DNA of 64,000 bases from Ostrinia nubilalis (lineage: Eukaryota; Arthropoda; Insecta; Lepidoptera; Crambidae), in NCBI RefSeq assembly GCF_963855985.1, contig NC_087106.1, forward strand, positions 13,346,012 through 13,410,011, read 5' to 3'. Shown here piece after piece: positions 47,201 through 62,200 of this stretch. The notes beneath the pieces are model-generated. The model did not search any database, was not told where the DNA came from, and worked only from the letters and a program-made list of their open reading frames with translations. A program made the position numbers and the translations under genes. Positions within the stretch are counted from its first letter, which is position 1, and each line of letters begins with the position of its first letter.

Positions 47201-50200
47201 TTATAAGGTAACCTACTTTTTAATGTAAAAAGAAAAGACTAATCTATTTGTCTGCGTTGTTTGTTACTCCCATAATGAAAAAGTCCTTGTTTGTCCGTGG
47301 CTGTTGGCAGACAAACCTACTTAAGATTTTGTATTACCTTATGAGTACAAATTACAATATGAATGAAAATGTTTATCATGATTACCCTATTTGTCAGAAT
47401 ATAATGAGTTGTGAACTTCAATTCAGCTGTAATCGATGTTGGCGCCTTCCGAACGTCACACTATCGGTAGGTGTTTGGGTCGACATTTGCATAATTACAT
47501 TTTAAATGCTAATAGCACATAAGAATCACCTCGGTGACTGCGACAGACAGTCTTGTCGAAGACAAATATGACGTCAGTGCATTTAAACTTACTACACAAG
47601 TACACAGGTACTCCAAGACTGCTAACAGAAAATGCGTGGAAAGTATATAAATAACGTAGGTAGTATTTCACAAGTAGATAATAACGAATTGATACGCCAA
47701 ATGAACGGATAAGAAAAAATATCTGTTAAGATACCAAAGATAATACCACCGTCATTAATGGACTGTTGTCTCTGGTATTGCTAATGACGACATTGAGTGA
47801 TCGACCCATTGATATGTTAGCTCAATGGATCGACCCACACACGACCTTTTCCCAATTTTTATATCCCTCTATTTTCTTAGTGAGGTCATCAAGAAAAGAA
47901 ATATAAACAAAATACACTTTGATCTTCACATGAAGACTCAAAATTGTAATGCAGACTTATGGCCGTATTACGAAAACATCCCGTGTTTGATCAAAATATT
48001 AAAATTCAACCAAGGCTCGTCACTGCCTGAGTTGTGATCAAGTTTTGAGCACCATTTCGTGATATGGAACTTAAACTAAAGATCAAAGTGTACTTTTTAT
48101 TAACTACTACGGATGCGACGTCACTTCAATAATTGGATTTGTCCCCGAATCGGTGGAATTTTCCGCATAAGCTAATCGACAGTAATACTTAACAGTACTA
48201 CAGAGCCGAAGCCGAATTTCACGATCACACACATGCATAATCTACGACTTTGCGAGCGTGTGGCGACTGGCGAGGCCAAGAGATTATTTACTTTTGCTCT
48301 GCCACGTCACCAGCCGCGCCCGCCCCCTCAGTGGCCCAAACCCATTCCACTAACTGACTCGAAACCGCTCTGCCCATTTGCCTAGCATCCATTAATCAAC
48401 AATGTAACATAAACTTCCTGAACAATAAGGAGTTTACTCAACAGAGAGCGTTCGAAATTTCTCCACTATTCAGACATGGCTTGTTGCTAGGGTCCCAATG
48501 TCCCCTCTCTTTATCCCAAGATATTCATAGAAACTGCCATCTATTACCCTCTAGCTCGAGGCCTTGCAATTTGAAACTGCAGTTGTAATAGATCCTCAGT
48601 TATACTAGTAACAAAGTTTGTACAGCTACAGAGAAGCCGTATATTGCAAGGCCAAGACCGCTAATGCCTGGCGGCTGTACTACTCGATACCCGTCCTTGT
48701 CTAGGCTTAGCTGATTCGAAAGGGACAGTAAAGGTCCGCTTCAGGTAGACTTCGCAATGAAATGGTCTCGTGTCGTTTGGTGAAATGAAGAAACACGTGC
48801 CTTCTACGTTATTTTTAGTGCGCCAGACGCACGGCTCTTTCCTCCGGCTAGTGTTAGAGAGAGACTAGCACCAAACTTGCACGTGCTAAATTACTGGTTG
48901 TTCGTGGACGAAAGCGAAGGCAATCGATTAGTGTCGTATATTCTAATTGCATTAAATCTCAGCGAACGACCCGACTTATCAGTTCTGCTGTCGTATAAAG
49001 TAGATCACGCTGCTGGTCGTGACCAACAAACTACGCTGGTACTTTTATTAACAGCTTAACAACCCTTCTACAATACAGTTTATCAAGCAATATTTGAGCA
49101 TAGGTAGGATTTCTTTCTTTCTTTCTATAATATTCTTTTGTTACTTTTAATAAGACAATAATTGTTACCTAATGAAGACTAGACAGCGAATTAAATTTAG
49201 CGTGTAGTGGATTAGTAAGTCAACAGGCCGTGTGTGTACTACAATACCTAGTGGTTATTAATTAGGAATATCGAACATTCGTTATTACTTAATCTTGCGT
49301 AATAGGCATGAACCTTAACAAATTAAACGATCTGTAAGTAATTCAACATTTCATGTGTACATACATTCCTTTCCTTCCACACTAATTCCTTTCTAAGAAG
49401 TTAATTTCAAAAAAAAGTTATTGGCTTGATTGTTACAAACAATTTGTTAGCGAGTAAATTTTTTTGAACAGCGTCCAATTTATAAAGTTTTGAAATTGAA
49501 ATTTTCGCCACTTGCGAGTGACACGAGTGGAGAATGTCCAAGGTGCACTGCTGAAGGTCACGTCATTCTTTTGCGATGATGTCGTATGTAGCGTACATTT
49601 CGGAGAAAAAAGATATCCAATAATCACCTGTTACTGTTCACTATAATAACAAAACGCTTTCGCGTGGAGTCTACGGTAGACAATGGAGAAAAAACTTACA
49701 CGTTGAATTGCATGGGAATAATTTATAATAGTGCAAAGATAGCCGGATACACGGCCCTAGCCAAGGATGATCTTGGCAAGGAGACGGCTAATTTATTTTA
49801 TTTAATCACAGACCACATAAATAAACTTAGGACGTTTAGAACGTGTAAAGAGCACCTGAGACTGAAAGATTTTAATTTATTTCAACACGACGGAATGTCT
49901 ACAAATGAACGCTAATTATTGCCAATAAGCACAAAAAGAGGTTGAAACAAACAACTGGAATCCCAGTCAACGAATGGAATTTTCCGTTCGATGAACCCTT
50001 TTTAAGGAGCAACATTATTGCTCTTCCGTCTATATCCCGGACAACTCAACTAATCCGTTATCCTCTTTTAAAGTAGACAAACTCTTTTGTAACTACACCA
50101 GGAAGTAATTTACGTAACATTACGACAGAGAGAACGACTGTCGTTATCTTGGATAGCTTTTAGTTCATGTTGCCAGCTCAACAAATAAATTAATAAACAA

Positions 50201-53200
50201 TTACGGTCTGTTTAGTCGACAACGTGGCGAGGTGTCACACATACATCATGGGCGCTACGATATTTTAATTGGCGTAACGTGTGACGATCACTAGCCGCAA
50301 TTGAGACGCGCGCGCAAGGACGCCGCTAAATCTGACGCTGCATCCGATTGTCTCCACGATTCCGATTCGGACAATGCAGCGATGCGAAATGATCACATCA
50401 ACATTCAATTCAAAGGAGAGTGAAATCTAAAAGTAGAAATGGAAAGACGGTTAATTCGGGCTCGCCGATATGCGTGGGAGTGAGTTATTGCCAGCTAATG
50501 AACATTTAAGTGGCAGCGTCTTTAGTTCTAGAAATCATTTCGGAAATAAATCTTTTGCCTTTTAGTTTGTAAATCAAAAAGCTTCCATCATACTAGCTAG
50601 CTTACTGCCTTTCTAACCAAACTCTGTCTATACCTTCTATTCAGAACACTGACTATTAAGCTATAGCTAGCTATATACCTAACATGAGTTACATAATGGT
50701 ACCCGTGCAAGCGACCTAGCTTACTCTGAAAATAAGTTGAGGTCACGCAAATGTCAAAAATGGCAAAAACTTGATAAAAAAATATATCCGAGTAAGTAAG
50801 TCAATCGATCAATATTATACCGTTATGATAGGTATGTCGTGCACCAACGCGTTCAGATAAAACTAAAACAAAGTACGTTCATGAAGCGATAATGAAATGT
50901 TATCATCTACATGGATGAGACGAGCGACACTGATTAGTCTAAATGTGCTATGTAGACTGAATTTAGTTTTTTAATTAAAAGGTCACGATGGGGGTCATAC
51001 ACACTGCCATTTGTAGTCATAACATCAGGTTTGCAAGGACAAACAGCTATAGGCAACTGAATAATTGGGTGATCTACTTAATTTAAAAACAAGCCAAGGT
51101 AGTAGTAGATCTTCTAAATCAAACAGAAAGTCTGTATTGAAATCTGTTTGTTACGGAACTTAACTTAAATTTAATTGCAAAATGACGATTTGTAAGAACT
51201 ATTTATTAGTCTAAACAAATAAAGAAATTTTGACTTTGACTTTGCAGCCAACTGCAGAGTTAACGAAATTCAGAAGCGAAGAACTAATTAGAGAATTGGT
51301 GCAAAGTTATTATTGATCTGTTGTTGTAACATCGCGTTCTGCCTGACCCTGACCCTATGATATGCGATAATTCAAATAAGTTAGGTATCATAATATCAAA
51401 GATATTTACGAAATTGATGTTTGAATATTCAAGCTGCAAGGGATAGCACATCAAACTATATTTTTGTCGCAAATTCACCCGTATTACAACTGCATTATGA
51501 TGTCACTGTGTTTAGCTTGATATACCGTGTCTGTTCCGGACTTCCGGGAAGAAAAACCAGCGATAGCGATTCACATTTGACCGATTTGATAATTCCAAAA
51601 TTGACATAAAAATATATCTTATTACCTACTATACTGTGATTGAAATTGAGAAATCTTCATAAAAATTCCCCGATTGATTGGTAAGATTGGGAATTTGTGA
51701 CTTCAACCATTTGAACGAAATTACACGTAATTGTACCACTTTAGAGGCTTGTTATTGTGAACAGATGCGGGATAAGGACGGACAGAACAATCAGTAAAAG
51801 TAGTTGTGAAAAATAAATAATACGGGCCGTAGGTATTTTGGTATTTTGGATTCAAGTAGGTATGAAATTTTAAAAACTTATGATTTGAATAACAGCTACC
51901 TGGGACTCCGGAGTTGCATGAAGCAACCAAAGCAAAAGGCAAAGTGGCAAAGGCAGCGTGTTTGAATCCCGCAAGGGGCTTTAGAAAAAGCGGGCTACAA
52001 TACAACTGGTTTTTGTTTGTTTTCGCAATGGATCCATAGATGAATTTACTCATTCGATGTCTAGAACCTAGGCAGGTACGTAAAGGTGATTGTAGCTTGG
52101 CTCGCAGCTGCACCGTCTGTCTGTTGACATAACCGGCGGACTTCGCGCCTGAGTCACGGGCTGAACAAAATCTCCGGCTGTAGCAGCTTGGATTCTACAA
52201 TTTTATCGCAAGTTAGGGAAAACTCGTGTTTTATAGCGTCTTGATCTTTTTGCTACCTACCATTTAAATGAATTTGTGAAATACACAAACATAATGACAA
52301 ACGCTTCTCGTACCTACGTAGGTAAGTAGGAATTTGTGTCTTATATTAAGCGTTAATTAATTTAAATGTTGTACCCTGTATTTAAAATTACTATTCAAGA
52401 AGAACGCTTATAAGTTAATTAAAATTAACTCGCTGCTTACTTACTTAACTAACAATTTAACAGTCAGTGGTAAGTTATTTTACATAGAGATGAAATAAAC
52501 TAACAAAAAAACCTATTGCTACAATTTTGTCAATAAAAAGTAGTTTTCCCATTGCATTCGAATCAAAGAAAATCTACTTCAAGATTGCTTCAAGAAAGAA
52601 TGCGCGACTGTGGTGCCTGTTGGGACGGCGGCGGACGGCCCGCGCGTAGCGCGCTTCCGAAAGCACTTTCGCCTCCACTCGGCCGCACTCGGGCCCGCTC
52701 GCGCCCCACAGCTGACTGGGCCAATGCGTGAGCGAGACCGACATAGCCCCGCCGCGCGTCACAGACAAAGACCGCGCACCGCGCAACTCCGACGGCCGCC
52801 ATTTATTTCTTTCTAGTGCTCGCCACCGTCTTGTGACAGCGTATTTCATTATCAATAGCGCAGAGCTTATTCGTTTTACTTGTGAAATTTATGTATTAAA
52901 TTTTATGCAAATGTTATAAAACTAGTGTGTATACGGTTTGTGGTACTCTACGATGGAATCTAATGTGTCTTATTTGTGAAGTGAAGCATTTACCAGCGAA
53001 ATATGGCTGGCTCGTTCGCATCTGTTGTCAACACAAAATAACGTGGATTATGCAAGTTGGAGAAAAATGTGAACGATCGTTAGGTAAATGGGATTTTGTG
53101 TATAAGTTACAAGCGTTATTGTGAATCTGTGCGTGTGAAAGAAAGGTCGGCAAAGCCGATACAAAGTGGGAATGTTCTAGGAGCTGGCTGCGCTTTGATG

Positions 53201-56200
53201 TAAGGTGAGCCAGGCAGTAGCTGCCGACCGTAGGCTGTGTCACTCCGCGCTGGCCAGCCCACGTTGTGCTGAGCCTAGCCTCAACGTAAACAGCACAAGT
53301 GAACATAAATTAACATTAAAATTATGCGCTCAACAAAACTAATCTCTTCAACCGAGTATTCGCAATTTTAAATATCACAAAGCTACCTTCATTAAATACA
53401 TAGGTATTTAACAAAAAAATAAATGTGCAACTTTAGCATACCAGTCATCAGTTAAATATTCGATTTACAGTATTAGAAAACAGTAAACTAGGTCTAGGTA
53501 ACTGTACAGTTCAGTGTGCACTAACTATGTGCATGTAAATCCGCAACACAGTTGTTTCTGTAGCATGAAACATGATAAAAATTAGTCAACAATATCAGTC
53601 TTGATAGTGCTCAATCAAAACATAAAAATTATACACATCATTGGTGTAAGCTCAGTACAAAGATAAATGTAATAAATGAACACACACATGCATTCCCCAG
53701 TAAGCTTTGTGATACTTAAAATTGGGATCATCTGCGTGAACGCCTTCTCTCCATTGTTTCAGTGAATAAGACTATGAGGGTTATAATATAATGCAGTGGG
53801 TGCACATAATATTGGCGCTGGCAATAAGTCGCGCGGCGGCGGCGGGCTCGGGCTGCCCGGGCGGCTGCGCCTGCTCGCAGCTGCGGCTGGCGTGCGCGGC
53901 GGCGGCGCCGGCCGGCTTCAACCTGACGCGCGCCGTGCTCGCGCCGCACGGCTCCCAGCTGCTCGAGCTCGCCTGGACCGACTCGCGCATCCGCCACGTC
54001 CGCACCGGCGCCTTCGACGGCCTCCACGACTTGGAGTACGTCGACTTGAGCAGAAACGAAATCAAAAGAACCGAAACTGGACTCTTCGGTGGACTGACCC
54101 GGTTGAAACACCTGAATCTCTCGAGGAACCAACTCGATGACATACCCAGATTAACCTTCACCGGCCTGGAGAACTTGGAAGTCCTCGATGTGTCTTACAA
54201 CAACCTCCACTTGATACCATTCCAGGTCTTTGGACCGTTGACCAAATTGCAATATTTGGATATCTCACACAACAGATTAGCTACATTCTTAGATTACTAT
54301 TTTAACCCTAATAGACAACTGAAAACACTGTTCCTAAATCATAATAGCCTAGTCAAAATTACATCTAACGCTCTAGTCAACTTGAAAGAATTGGAGACGC
54401 TGGATATCTCTAGTAATAAATTAGAATACATGCCGAAGTTGATGTTTGATAAATTTGAACAGTTGAAGAGGTTAAATCTGAGTTATAATCTGTTCCAAAA
54501 CATATCAAGTGATGCTTTTAAGAATCTTAAAAATTTAAGGTGGTTAAATATTGGAGGAAATAGATTAAGGATGCTGCCGCCGACGCTCTTCCATAATAAC
54601 GAAAATCTGAAAATAGTCTACCTCGATCACACAGAAATACAAGTTATACAAAACACTAATTTCAAGGGTTTAGAAAATCTTGAGTATCTTTACATAAGGA
54701 ACAATGCTTTTTTACGTGAAATAGAACCTTTCGTATTCCAAGACACTCCATCGATAACACATTTGGATATAAGCGCAAATGTCTTAACATTTTTACCGCA
54801 ATCTCTGAAACTACTCGAAAACCTGAGAGAGCTCAGGATAGGAAACAATCCGTGGGCATGCGACTGCCGAATGGCGTGGTTCGGGAGCTGGGTGGACCAG
54901 CGGCCGCACATCATCAAGTCGGACTTGAGTTGCGGGCCGCTCTCGTACCCGAATGATATGCTGCCCATTTTGGCGAATACCAACTGCAAGCCGCCCACGC
55001 TGACCTCCAGCACGCCGCTGTCGCTGTATAGACTGCAGTCGGACGCGCTGCTGCAGTGCCGGTTCAGCGGCAACCCCGCGCCGTCGCTGACCTGGATCAC
55101 ACCCACCAGCGCGGTGTACCACTGGAACCCGGACCCGCTGATCCCGGACATCTTCCACAAGCACGGGGTCGCCCACGACCAGTACTACCGCCCCATAGAC
55201 AACACCGAGTCCAGAGTGAGAATCCTCGACGACGGATCGCTATTCATAAGAAATATACATAGAGAAGACTGTGGAACATACTTATGCTTTGCAACGAATC
55301 CTTCGGCGAACGTGTCCGCTGAAGTCGTCCTGAACATAGACCCGATGACGATGTTTGAAATAAAAATATACAGTTTGATATGCGGGGCTATATGCGCCGC
55401 TGCCTTCCTGGGTCTGACGTTGTTGGTGCAGTTCATACGTTATGTGTTTTATAGGTTGGTATTTTGAGTCGTGACAATACAGTTTGTTAATTTAAATGTG
55501 CAAGTGATTGTAACACTGAATGTTAATTACAGGTTTCGGCTATTGGAGACGTGCTGCAGTTGTTGTGCGTGCGTCACCCACGACGCGCCGAGGTCCCGGC
55601 AGATATACAGCATGTTGGACAACATTGAGCAATATAAGAAACAGCAGTTGGAAAAGCTGCGGGAAAACTATGCCGTTCAAGTAAGTTATTTTATAAATCA
55701 CTTATATTTACTTGAAATGAAAACTAATTAACTTTCAAAAGGGGAATTAGGACTAAGTTGTTGTGTGTAATTTGGGAGAGGTCTATGCCCAGCTATGGAC
55801 GAAGATTGATTGTTTAATTTTTTATTAATGTGGCCGTATCTTTCGTAGGTGCATAGAATAAAAGAGAACTGCACTCAGCAAATGGAGTGGATCCAGAGCA
55901 GCTACTCCACGCAGGCCAGCCACCTGCGCAACATCCGCGACATCGGCACCAACCACCTCACCGCTATGAAGGACCAGTACTACGACCAGGTAAGACCCTA
56001 ATTAGTCTCCTTTTCATTGCAATTACATTTGATTGTTCAAAACTTTTCCATCGGTTTTCTAATGATACTGTCGTATTAAACGCAGCTGGGAAACATGTCA
56101 GTGCAAACTTTTGATTACTATCTTTAGCTTTAATTACCCTGAGAGAAACGTTCATCGTTGCTGGATTGTTAATTAAATGTTTACATAGATGTTTAGTCAA

Positions 56201-59200
56201 AACACACCGCTTGATTCCGTACAATTTAAGCCTGAACGTGTGTAACGATTTTCACGCCGCCGTCTGCGCAGGTCAAACGCGTCCGCGAGTACTCCACGAG
56301 CCAGCTCAACTGGGTGCGCGAGAACTACGTGTTCCAGCGGAACAAGATCCGCAAGTTCAGCGCGCACCAGGTGCTGCGCATCCGCGAGTCGTGCAAGTAC
56401 CAGCAGCAGACGCTGAACAAGGTGCTCGAGAACCTGCCCAGCCTGTACTTCGACAACTGCCGCTCCGGCTCGTGCGGCCGCAGCGACTCGGCCGCCTTCG
56501 ACCCGGACGTCGAGGTGATCGACATGTACCTCAAGGCCAAGATCGAGCAGCTGGCCGGTCTGCCCTGCCTCGACGACGAGAGCAGGGTGTCGGTGTACTA
56601 CACGCCGACGGAGCGCTCGCTGGGGTCGCGGCGCGGCTCGCCGGTGCCGGAGGGCGTGCACATCAACATGATCGAGCGCGGGCCGCCGCGGCTGCTGGCC
56701 ATGGTGCGGCCGCTGCGCGCGTCGCCGGACTCGCCGCCGCCGGGCCCGTCGCGCGCAGGGGAGGTCAAGCCGGCCAGCGAGCCGCTGCTGGGCCGCGGCG
56801 CGCGCGTCCTGGCGGCGAGCGCGAGCAGCCCCGAGCTGCGCGAGGCGGCGCGGGCGGCCCTGCACGAGCGCGCGCGAGTGCTGCTGGCGGTGGAGCTGCC
56901 GCCGCCCGCGGGCTCGTAGCGGCGCGCGCGCGTGTTCCGCGTGCAGGCGCTGCACGGGCGCTGGCCGCCGCCCTTCGTGTAGCGACCGAGAGCTGTGATA
57001 GACTTGTTTACGTTTAGCTCGTCCGCGACGCGACGTCTAGCGGTAGCTTGTAAGTACACCGATCGCGCAGTGAGTTATCCCGTTAAGTGTTCCGTGGGCG
57101 ATAGGCCGTGTGAATGCGTCTGTTCGTTTCTATCGTTTTCCGTTTTGATGTATGCTTAGGGTGAACTTAGAGCGTTACGCGTTTTGTATTGTTTAACTCG
57201 AGCCGTAGGTGAAGTGAGGTATAGTGAAGTTGTTGCTGTCTCGCGCCGCGGGGCTCCGGTCCCGCGCCGCGTAAATTCCTTCGTCGTCCGAGACTTTCAT
57301 CGTCAAATTTTAATCGTAATATAGTATTTATATATACTTATATATTTTGTAATAACAACGTCGTACAGTCGAACGAAAATGAGTCTTGCAGTGATATGCC
57401 AAATAATACAATCCAGCAATGATTATATAAAGTTTCTTAATATAAAATATACAAATATTGTTGAAGATTTTCTAAATATATAACAGGAGTAATCAGCTAA
57501 TCATGAAGAATAAATTATTTTTCAATGTATTTTTGGTATTATTTACTCATTATTACCTCAAATGAACTAATTGAAAAGTGATTGAAATGTTTCATCATTA
57601 GTTAGCTAACAATTTGGTACACTCAGGTAAATAATTTATGGTGACGTGAACTAGTAAAAGAATTGTGACTGAATATGATCCCTCAATAATTTGCAAATAA
57701 AACACTTTGGGAGTTTAATAAGTATATTTGCAAAATAAGACACCACACAATAAATTGAGCACGAATATTTATAATTGAAGTCGGTGGCAGCGTCGGCAAA
57801 TATTCCACGAAACTAGAACTACGTTATACTTTAAATGTTGCAATGCATTTACAAAACATGCCAATACAAATGAGTGTGAAGTGCTAGTTGTGAATTTTAA
57901 AGAAATTAAATATTTACTCGTATCTTGCTTTAGCTACTAAATACTAGGAAGACTATTGAAGATTAAATAATATGTTATTGTTATTAGATGATATTCTTAA
58001 AATAGGGTTAATGGCGTCAGTCAAACTTTTTGGGAAAGTCTGGCGAATGCTGGACCTGATCCAATTGATATGACTTCTATAGTAGTTTGCGTGAGTTAGA
58101 TCGCCAACATTTACAAAGCTCTCAATTACTATAAAATTAGGCATAAGTATTAATCGCCTCGCTTTAAAATATCAACGATTTTCAATTTTAAAAGATATTT
58201 AATAAAATTCGATAATAGTAGTAATATAGAAATTTCGTTTAAGGCTTTAACAACTTATCTGCCTCACTTATATGATACACTAATACGCAAAATAACGATG
58301 CAATCGAGAGACGAGTTCTAACTCAATACCGCGTAAAACGATACCTTTATGCACATAAAGGAGGTACATCGCACTGACATTGTGTGCAAAGTAAATAGCA
58401 CTACTGTGGGGAAGATAAACTCATGTTTGGGTTACATTCTACGACAGAACAAATAAATGGCGCCCTATGAACTGGCTAGTCTATTTAGTAGACTGAGTGC
58501 GCGAGTGAATGCGTTAAATAAATAACTTTGTATATCATAACGTGTTAAGGTGTTTATCGTTAACCATGCTTATTAGAGAATTATATTTCAGTTAATATAT
58601 TTCAAATAAGATACTGCTCATTTGATGGTAGCAATCTATGTAGCTTAACTGATACTTGCTCATCTACATTTAAATCAATACCTACTTATAATGTCATATT
58701 AGCATGAATCATAAAAAAGTTAAATTCATACTAAAAAGCCGAATAGATATTGACACAGTCAATGTAATGTTATTTCAAATAATTAATAGCGTAATTAGAA
58801 ATTCGCATCATTTGCAATTAACAAATAGAGGAAAATTAGTGTACCAGTTGTGATTATGTAATTAATTAATGATCACTATATTTATCTACTTCCTTAATGT
58901 TAAAGTAATTCCTAATATTATTCCCCATCATGCCTAGAACTCTTTTGACTATGATATTGACAAATCTTTATAAATCATAGCTTAATAATTAATTAGGATA
59001 TTCGTCGATTACATAATTTGCTGATAGAGTACATATGAAATCATGACGTAATCTTTTAAATATGACAGATTAAAGTACATACAAGAATTACTAAACACTG
59101 ATCCTTGGGGCAGTCAAGTGTTTCATAAAACATATTCACTGCTCACAATTATGTCTCATATAGTTTAAAAAAATGTTTAGTAAGATTTTGTAAGCCATAT

Positions 59201-62200
59201 TATTTAAGTTTCAGCCAAATGACGTCCACTGCAGGACAAATATTTAAGTACATAAGACATAGAACAGTTATATTAGAATCTCTTGAAAGTTTAGACAGAA
59301 GCTCTTAAAAATTGACACAGACTTGCGAGTCGAGTCTAGTGAAATTAAAAATAAGCAATATGTTTTGCTTATTTGTGACGTGTGTAAGTGCTTTTTAAAA
59401 GCCTACTTGCAATAATAAAATGACTGAATGAAATGAATCAGCCAGTATGGACGTTTTTTGTTCAATAAGCAATTTTCGATTTGAAGCTATTTTGAGTATC
59501 ATGATTTCATATTTACCCTGTATATTTACTAACTTCAACGTGGTGTTTCTATTGTTAATTATTTAATATATTATTAGACTAATTACATGCCTAATGTAGG
59601 TGGTGCAACATTTGGTCGTCACAAATGGTAGCGCATAATGCTTTCTTAATGCGATGGACGCCATGTGGCTCTATGTTGAGACACAAACTATAGATTTTCT
59701 ATTGTTTTAGTGTCTCGGTAGTTTTAGACTCTTTTTAAATTCTTTGCAGCTCCTATAAAACCTATCTAAGATAAGTAGATCCGGAGTAGTATTTATCTAT
59801 TAATAGTACAAAATTACGAATCCGTAGCTTTGCACCGAGTTTTTGTAGACTTATCATAACGATTTGAGCAAGGACATGTCTTTAAGACAATAAATGCCTA
59901 CTGTTAAAAGACTATTTGGCTGATACTCAAACTTTACTCAAATAAAAAAATTGTGCTCTATAAGCTCTGAATAACGGATTTAGTATAGAGTTTTGCTTCA
60001 CTAATGTCACCTGCTAGCATAATAACTAAAGCTAGAAACAGAAAATCGACAAAATCGATTTTCTTATGTAAATTTTTAACAGTCACTTCGAAAGCTGAAC
60101 AAATTTTCAATTTAAGATCAAAATACAAAGAATATTTTTTACTACTGCAACACTACCGCAAAAAAGGAAAGTCTATCTTAATTTCAACCGTCTACAAGAT
60201 ATATTGAGACAAGTGACCAATGCGTTGTCAACGTCATCGCTATTACAAAATTGGTTGCACTTGCACCTCTAGTAAGTAAGTCTACGAGTCAGCCCAAAAT
60301 GGTCGTACTTAGACGGTAAATTATAATAATGTTATTTGTTGCACCACGATATACTCTTGTTGCACCACGATATACTCTTTTTGCACCGCCTTACTCTTTC
60401 TGCATGACCCGTGGTTGACTGGCAGAGAATGCCATCCGGCATTAAGTCCGCCACAGTGCATTGTCTCTATGTGTGCTGAAGTTTAAATAAATAAATAAAT
60501 ACTCGTTAACTAGCCGAGCTAGACAACGAACTAATGCTTTTTAATAGCCTTTAACATTACTATGTGTAACTATGTTTATATTATCTATTAAAAGTTATAG
60601 TTTTGCTTCAAAGTAATAGTTTTGTTTGTGAAAATTCTTAAAAAGTCGACTTCTTACATAGTAATTAATTAACATTACTATACGAAAAAATATAATCAAG
60701 GTGTGGTGGAATAGTCACGATTCTATATAAGACAGAAAATAGGGTTAAATCAATCACGAAAAATACAACTTGAAACTTACTTCATTTATAAAAGAAGCTT
60801 ATTTCAAAATTTGAAAAAGATTTAATTATTCAACAAGCTGATGAAATGAGTTTAATTAATTTTACTTTCTGGAAAACTTTCATATTCTTTGATGAAGATA
60901 ATTTTTTGTCCATCAATAAAGAGGTAACTTATATTTCCACTAAAATAGTACCTATCTACCAACTTGAGGTTAGTGACTTCAGTCACATAAATCGTTGGGG
61001 TCAAATTGACCCAATTAAATGACTTAGGTTGGCCATGACTGAACTAAAGAAAGGAGAAGACTTCAAATGGGATTCTGGAGAGCGTAAGTAGTAAATGTAA
61101 TGAAGACAAAAGTATTATCAGCCTATACTTGAGAAAAAGTAGCCTATGGCGTTTAGTAGGTAAACTGTAACAAACCGAACACTCTTATAACTAACACTAC
61201 ATGGATTAAATTAAGGTAAATAAAGGTTAAATGAAATTAAAGCTAAATAATCAGGATACGTTCGAGCTGAAATGCAGGCGAAGAGCAGGGAAGAAGTTAA
61301 GTTGTATCAAGCTAATAACGTCCGTATTTCTGAGGCATATAGTGCATATCTCATCGACTGCTGTCTACATCGATTTCTACGCGACTTGGGTCCAGACGTT
61401 GTTGAAATGTTGTACCACACTTCCACTGAATCAAAGTCTATCTCAATTACAATGAATTGAAATAGACATGATTGGATCTACGCCGACAGTCGTTTTAAGC
61501 CTTGGCTACTCCCTAGCACTATTTGATTTCCGTAATTTGAGGTTGATCTGTCTCTGTCACTCATGTTAGTATAATGGAAAGAATGAGAGGGATGACTTCA
61601 TACAACTAGACTGTTCTGGTTTGCTCACTACGTCTTAATACGCACAACCTGAATTTCATAGAAATATGTGATTGTGAACGCAAATGAAACTCCTGCTTTC
61701 ATATAATTTTGTTGAGGCTTGTCCACCTTGGTAGCAAACTAAAGAAAAAACATTGTAAGTAATTTCATGTCGTATGAGAAAACCTAAGAAGTGTGAAACA
61801 GATGAACATGAGAGGAGAGATGCTGAAGGAAGTTTACAATATAATAAATTGATGGACACGATCTACACAATGCTATAAAATAAATAGGATGAAAGAACTC
61901 AAAGTAAGACGAAAACTTACTGACAATGCCTGTAGTCGAAAAAAAATCTATCAATAATCGTGAATCTATTGCATGACAAACCAAATAGCTTGTATACTAT
62001 TATTTGATAGATAACTTGAAATTGAGGTACTAAATACAGTACTGTAATACACTTTGATTTCTAAAAAGTAAGTAAAGAGCTAAAAGGACACTATCCATCA
62101 CCTATCTATTGGTTCAGGACATAAACTATCATGAACAAAAAGATTATTACAACTTAAACATACTTTAGTTTAAAACAAAACACTGATACCTATTTTATGA

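Noticed and set aside
54690..55176. Minus-strand frames of 121 and 156 residues inside the LRR-Ig exon
   Set aside because: They are antisense shadows of a clearly coding plus-strand exon.
53791..55467. Single-exon 558-residue LRR-Ig protein ending at 55,467
   Set aside because: The last residues (RLVF) come from reading into the intron. The donor ATAG|GTTGGT and acceptor TTACAG at 55,532 restore a conserved-looking cytoplasmic tail in phase.
56166..57059. Long Arg/Ala-rich frames of 153-283 residues on both strands
   Set aside because: Shadows of the GC-rich last LRR-Ig exon. The phase set by exon 3 selects the frame that ends at 56,919.
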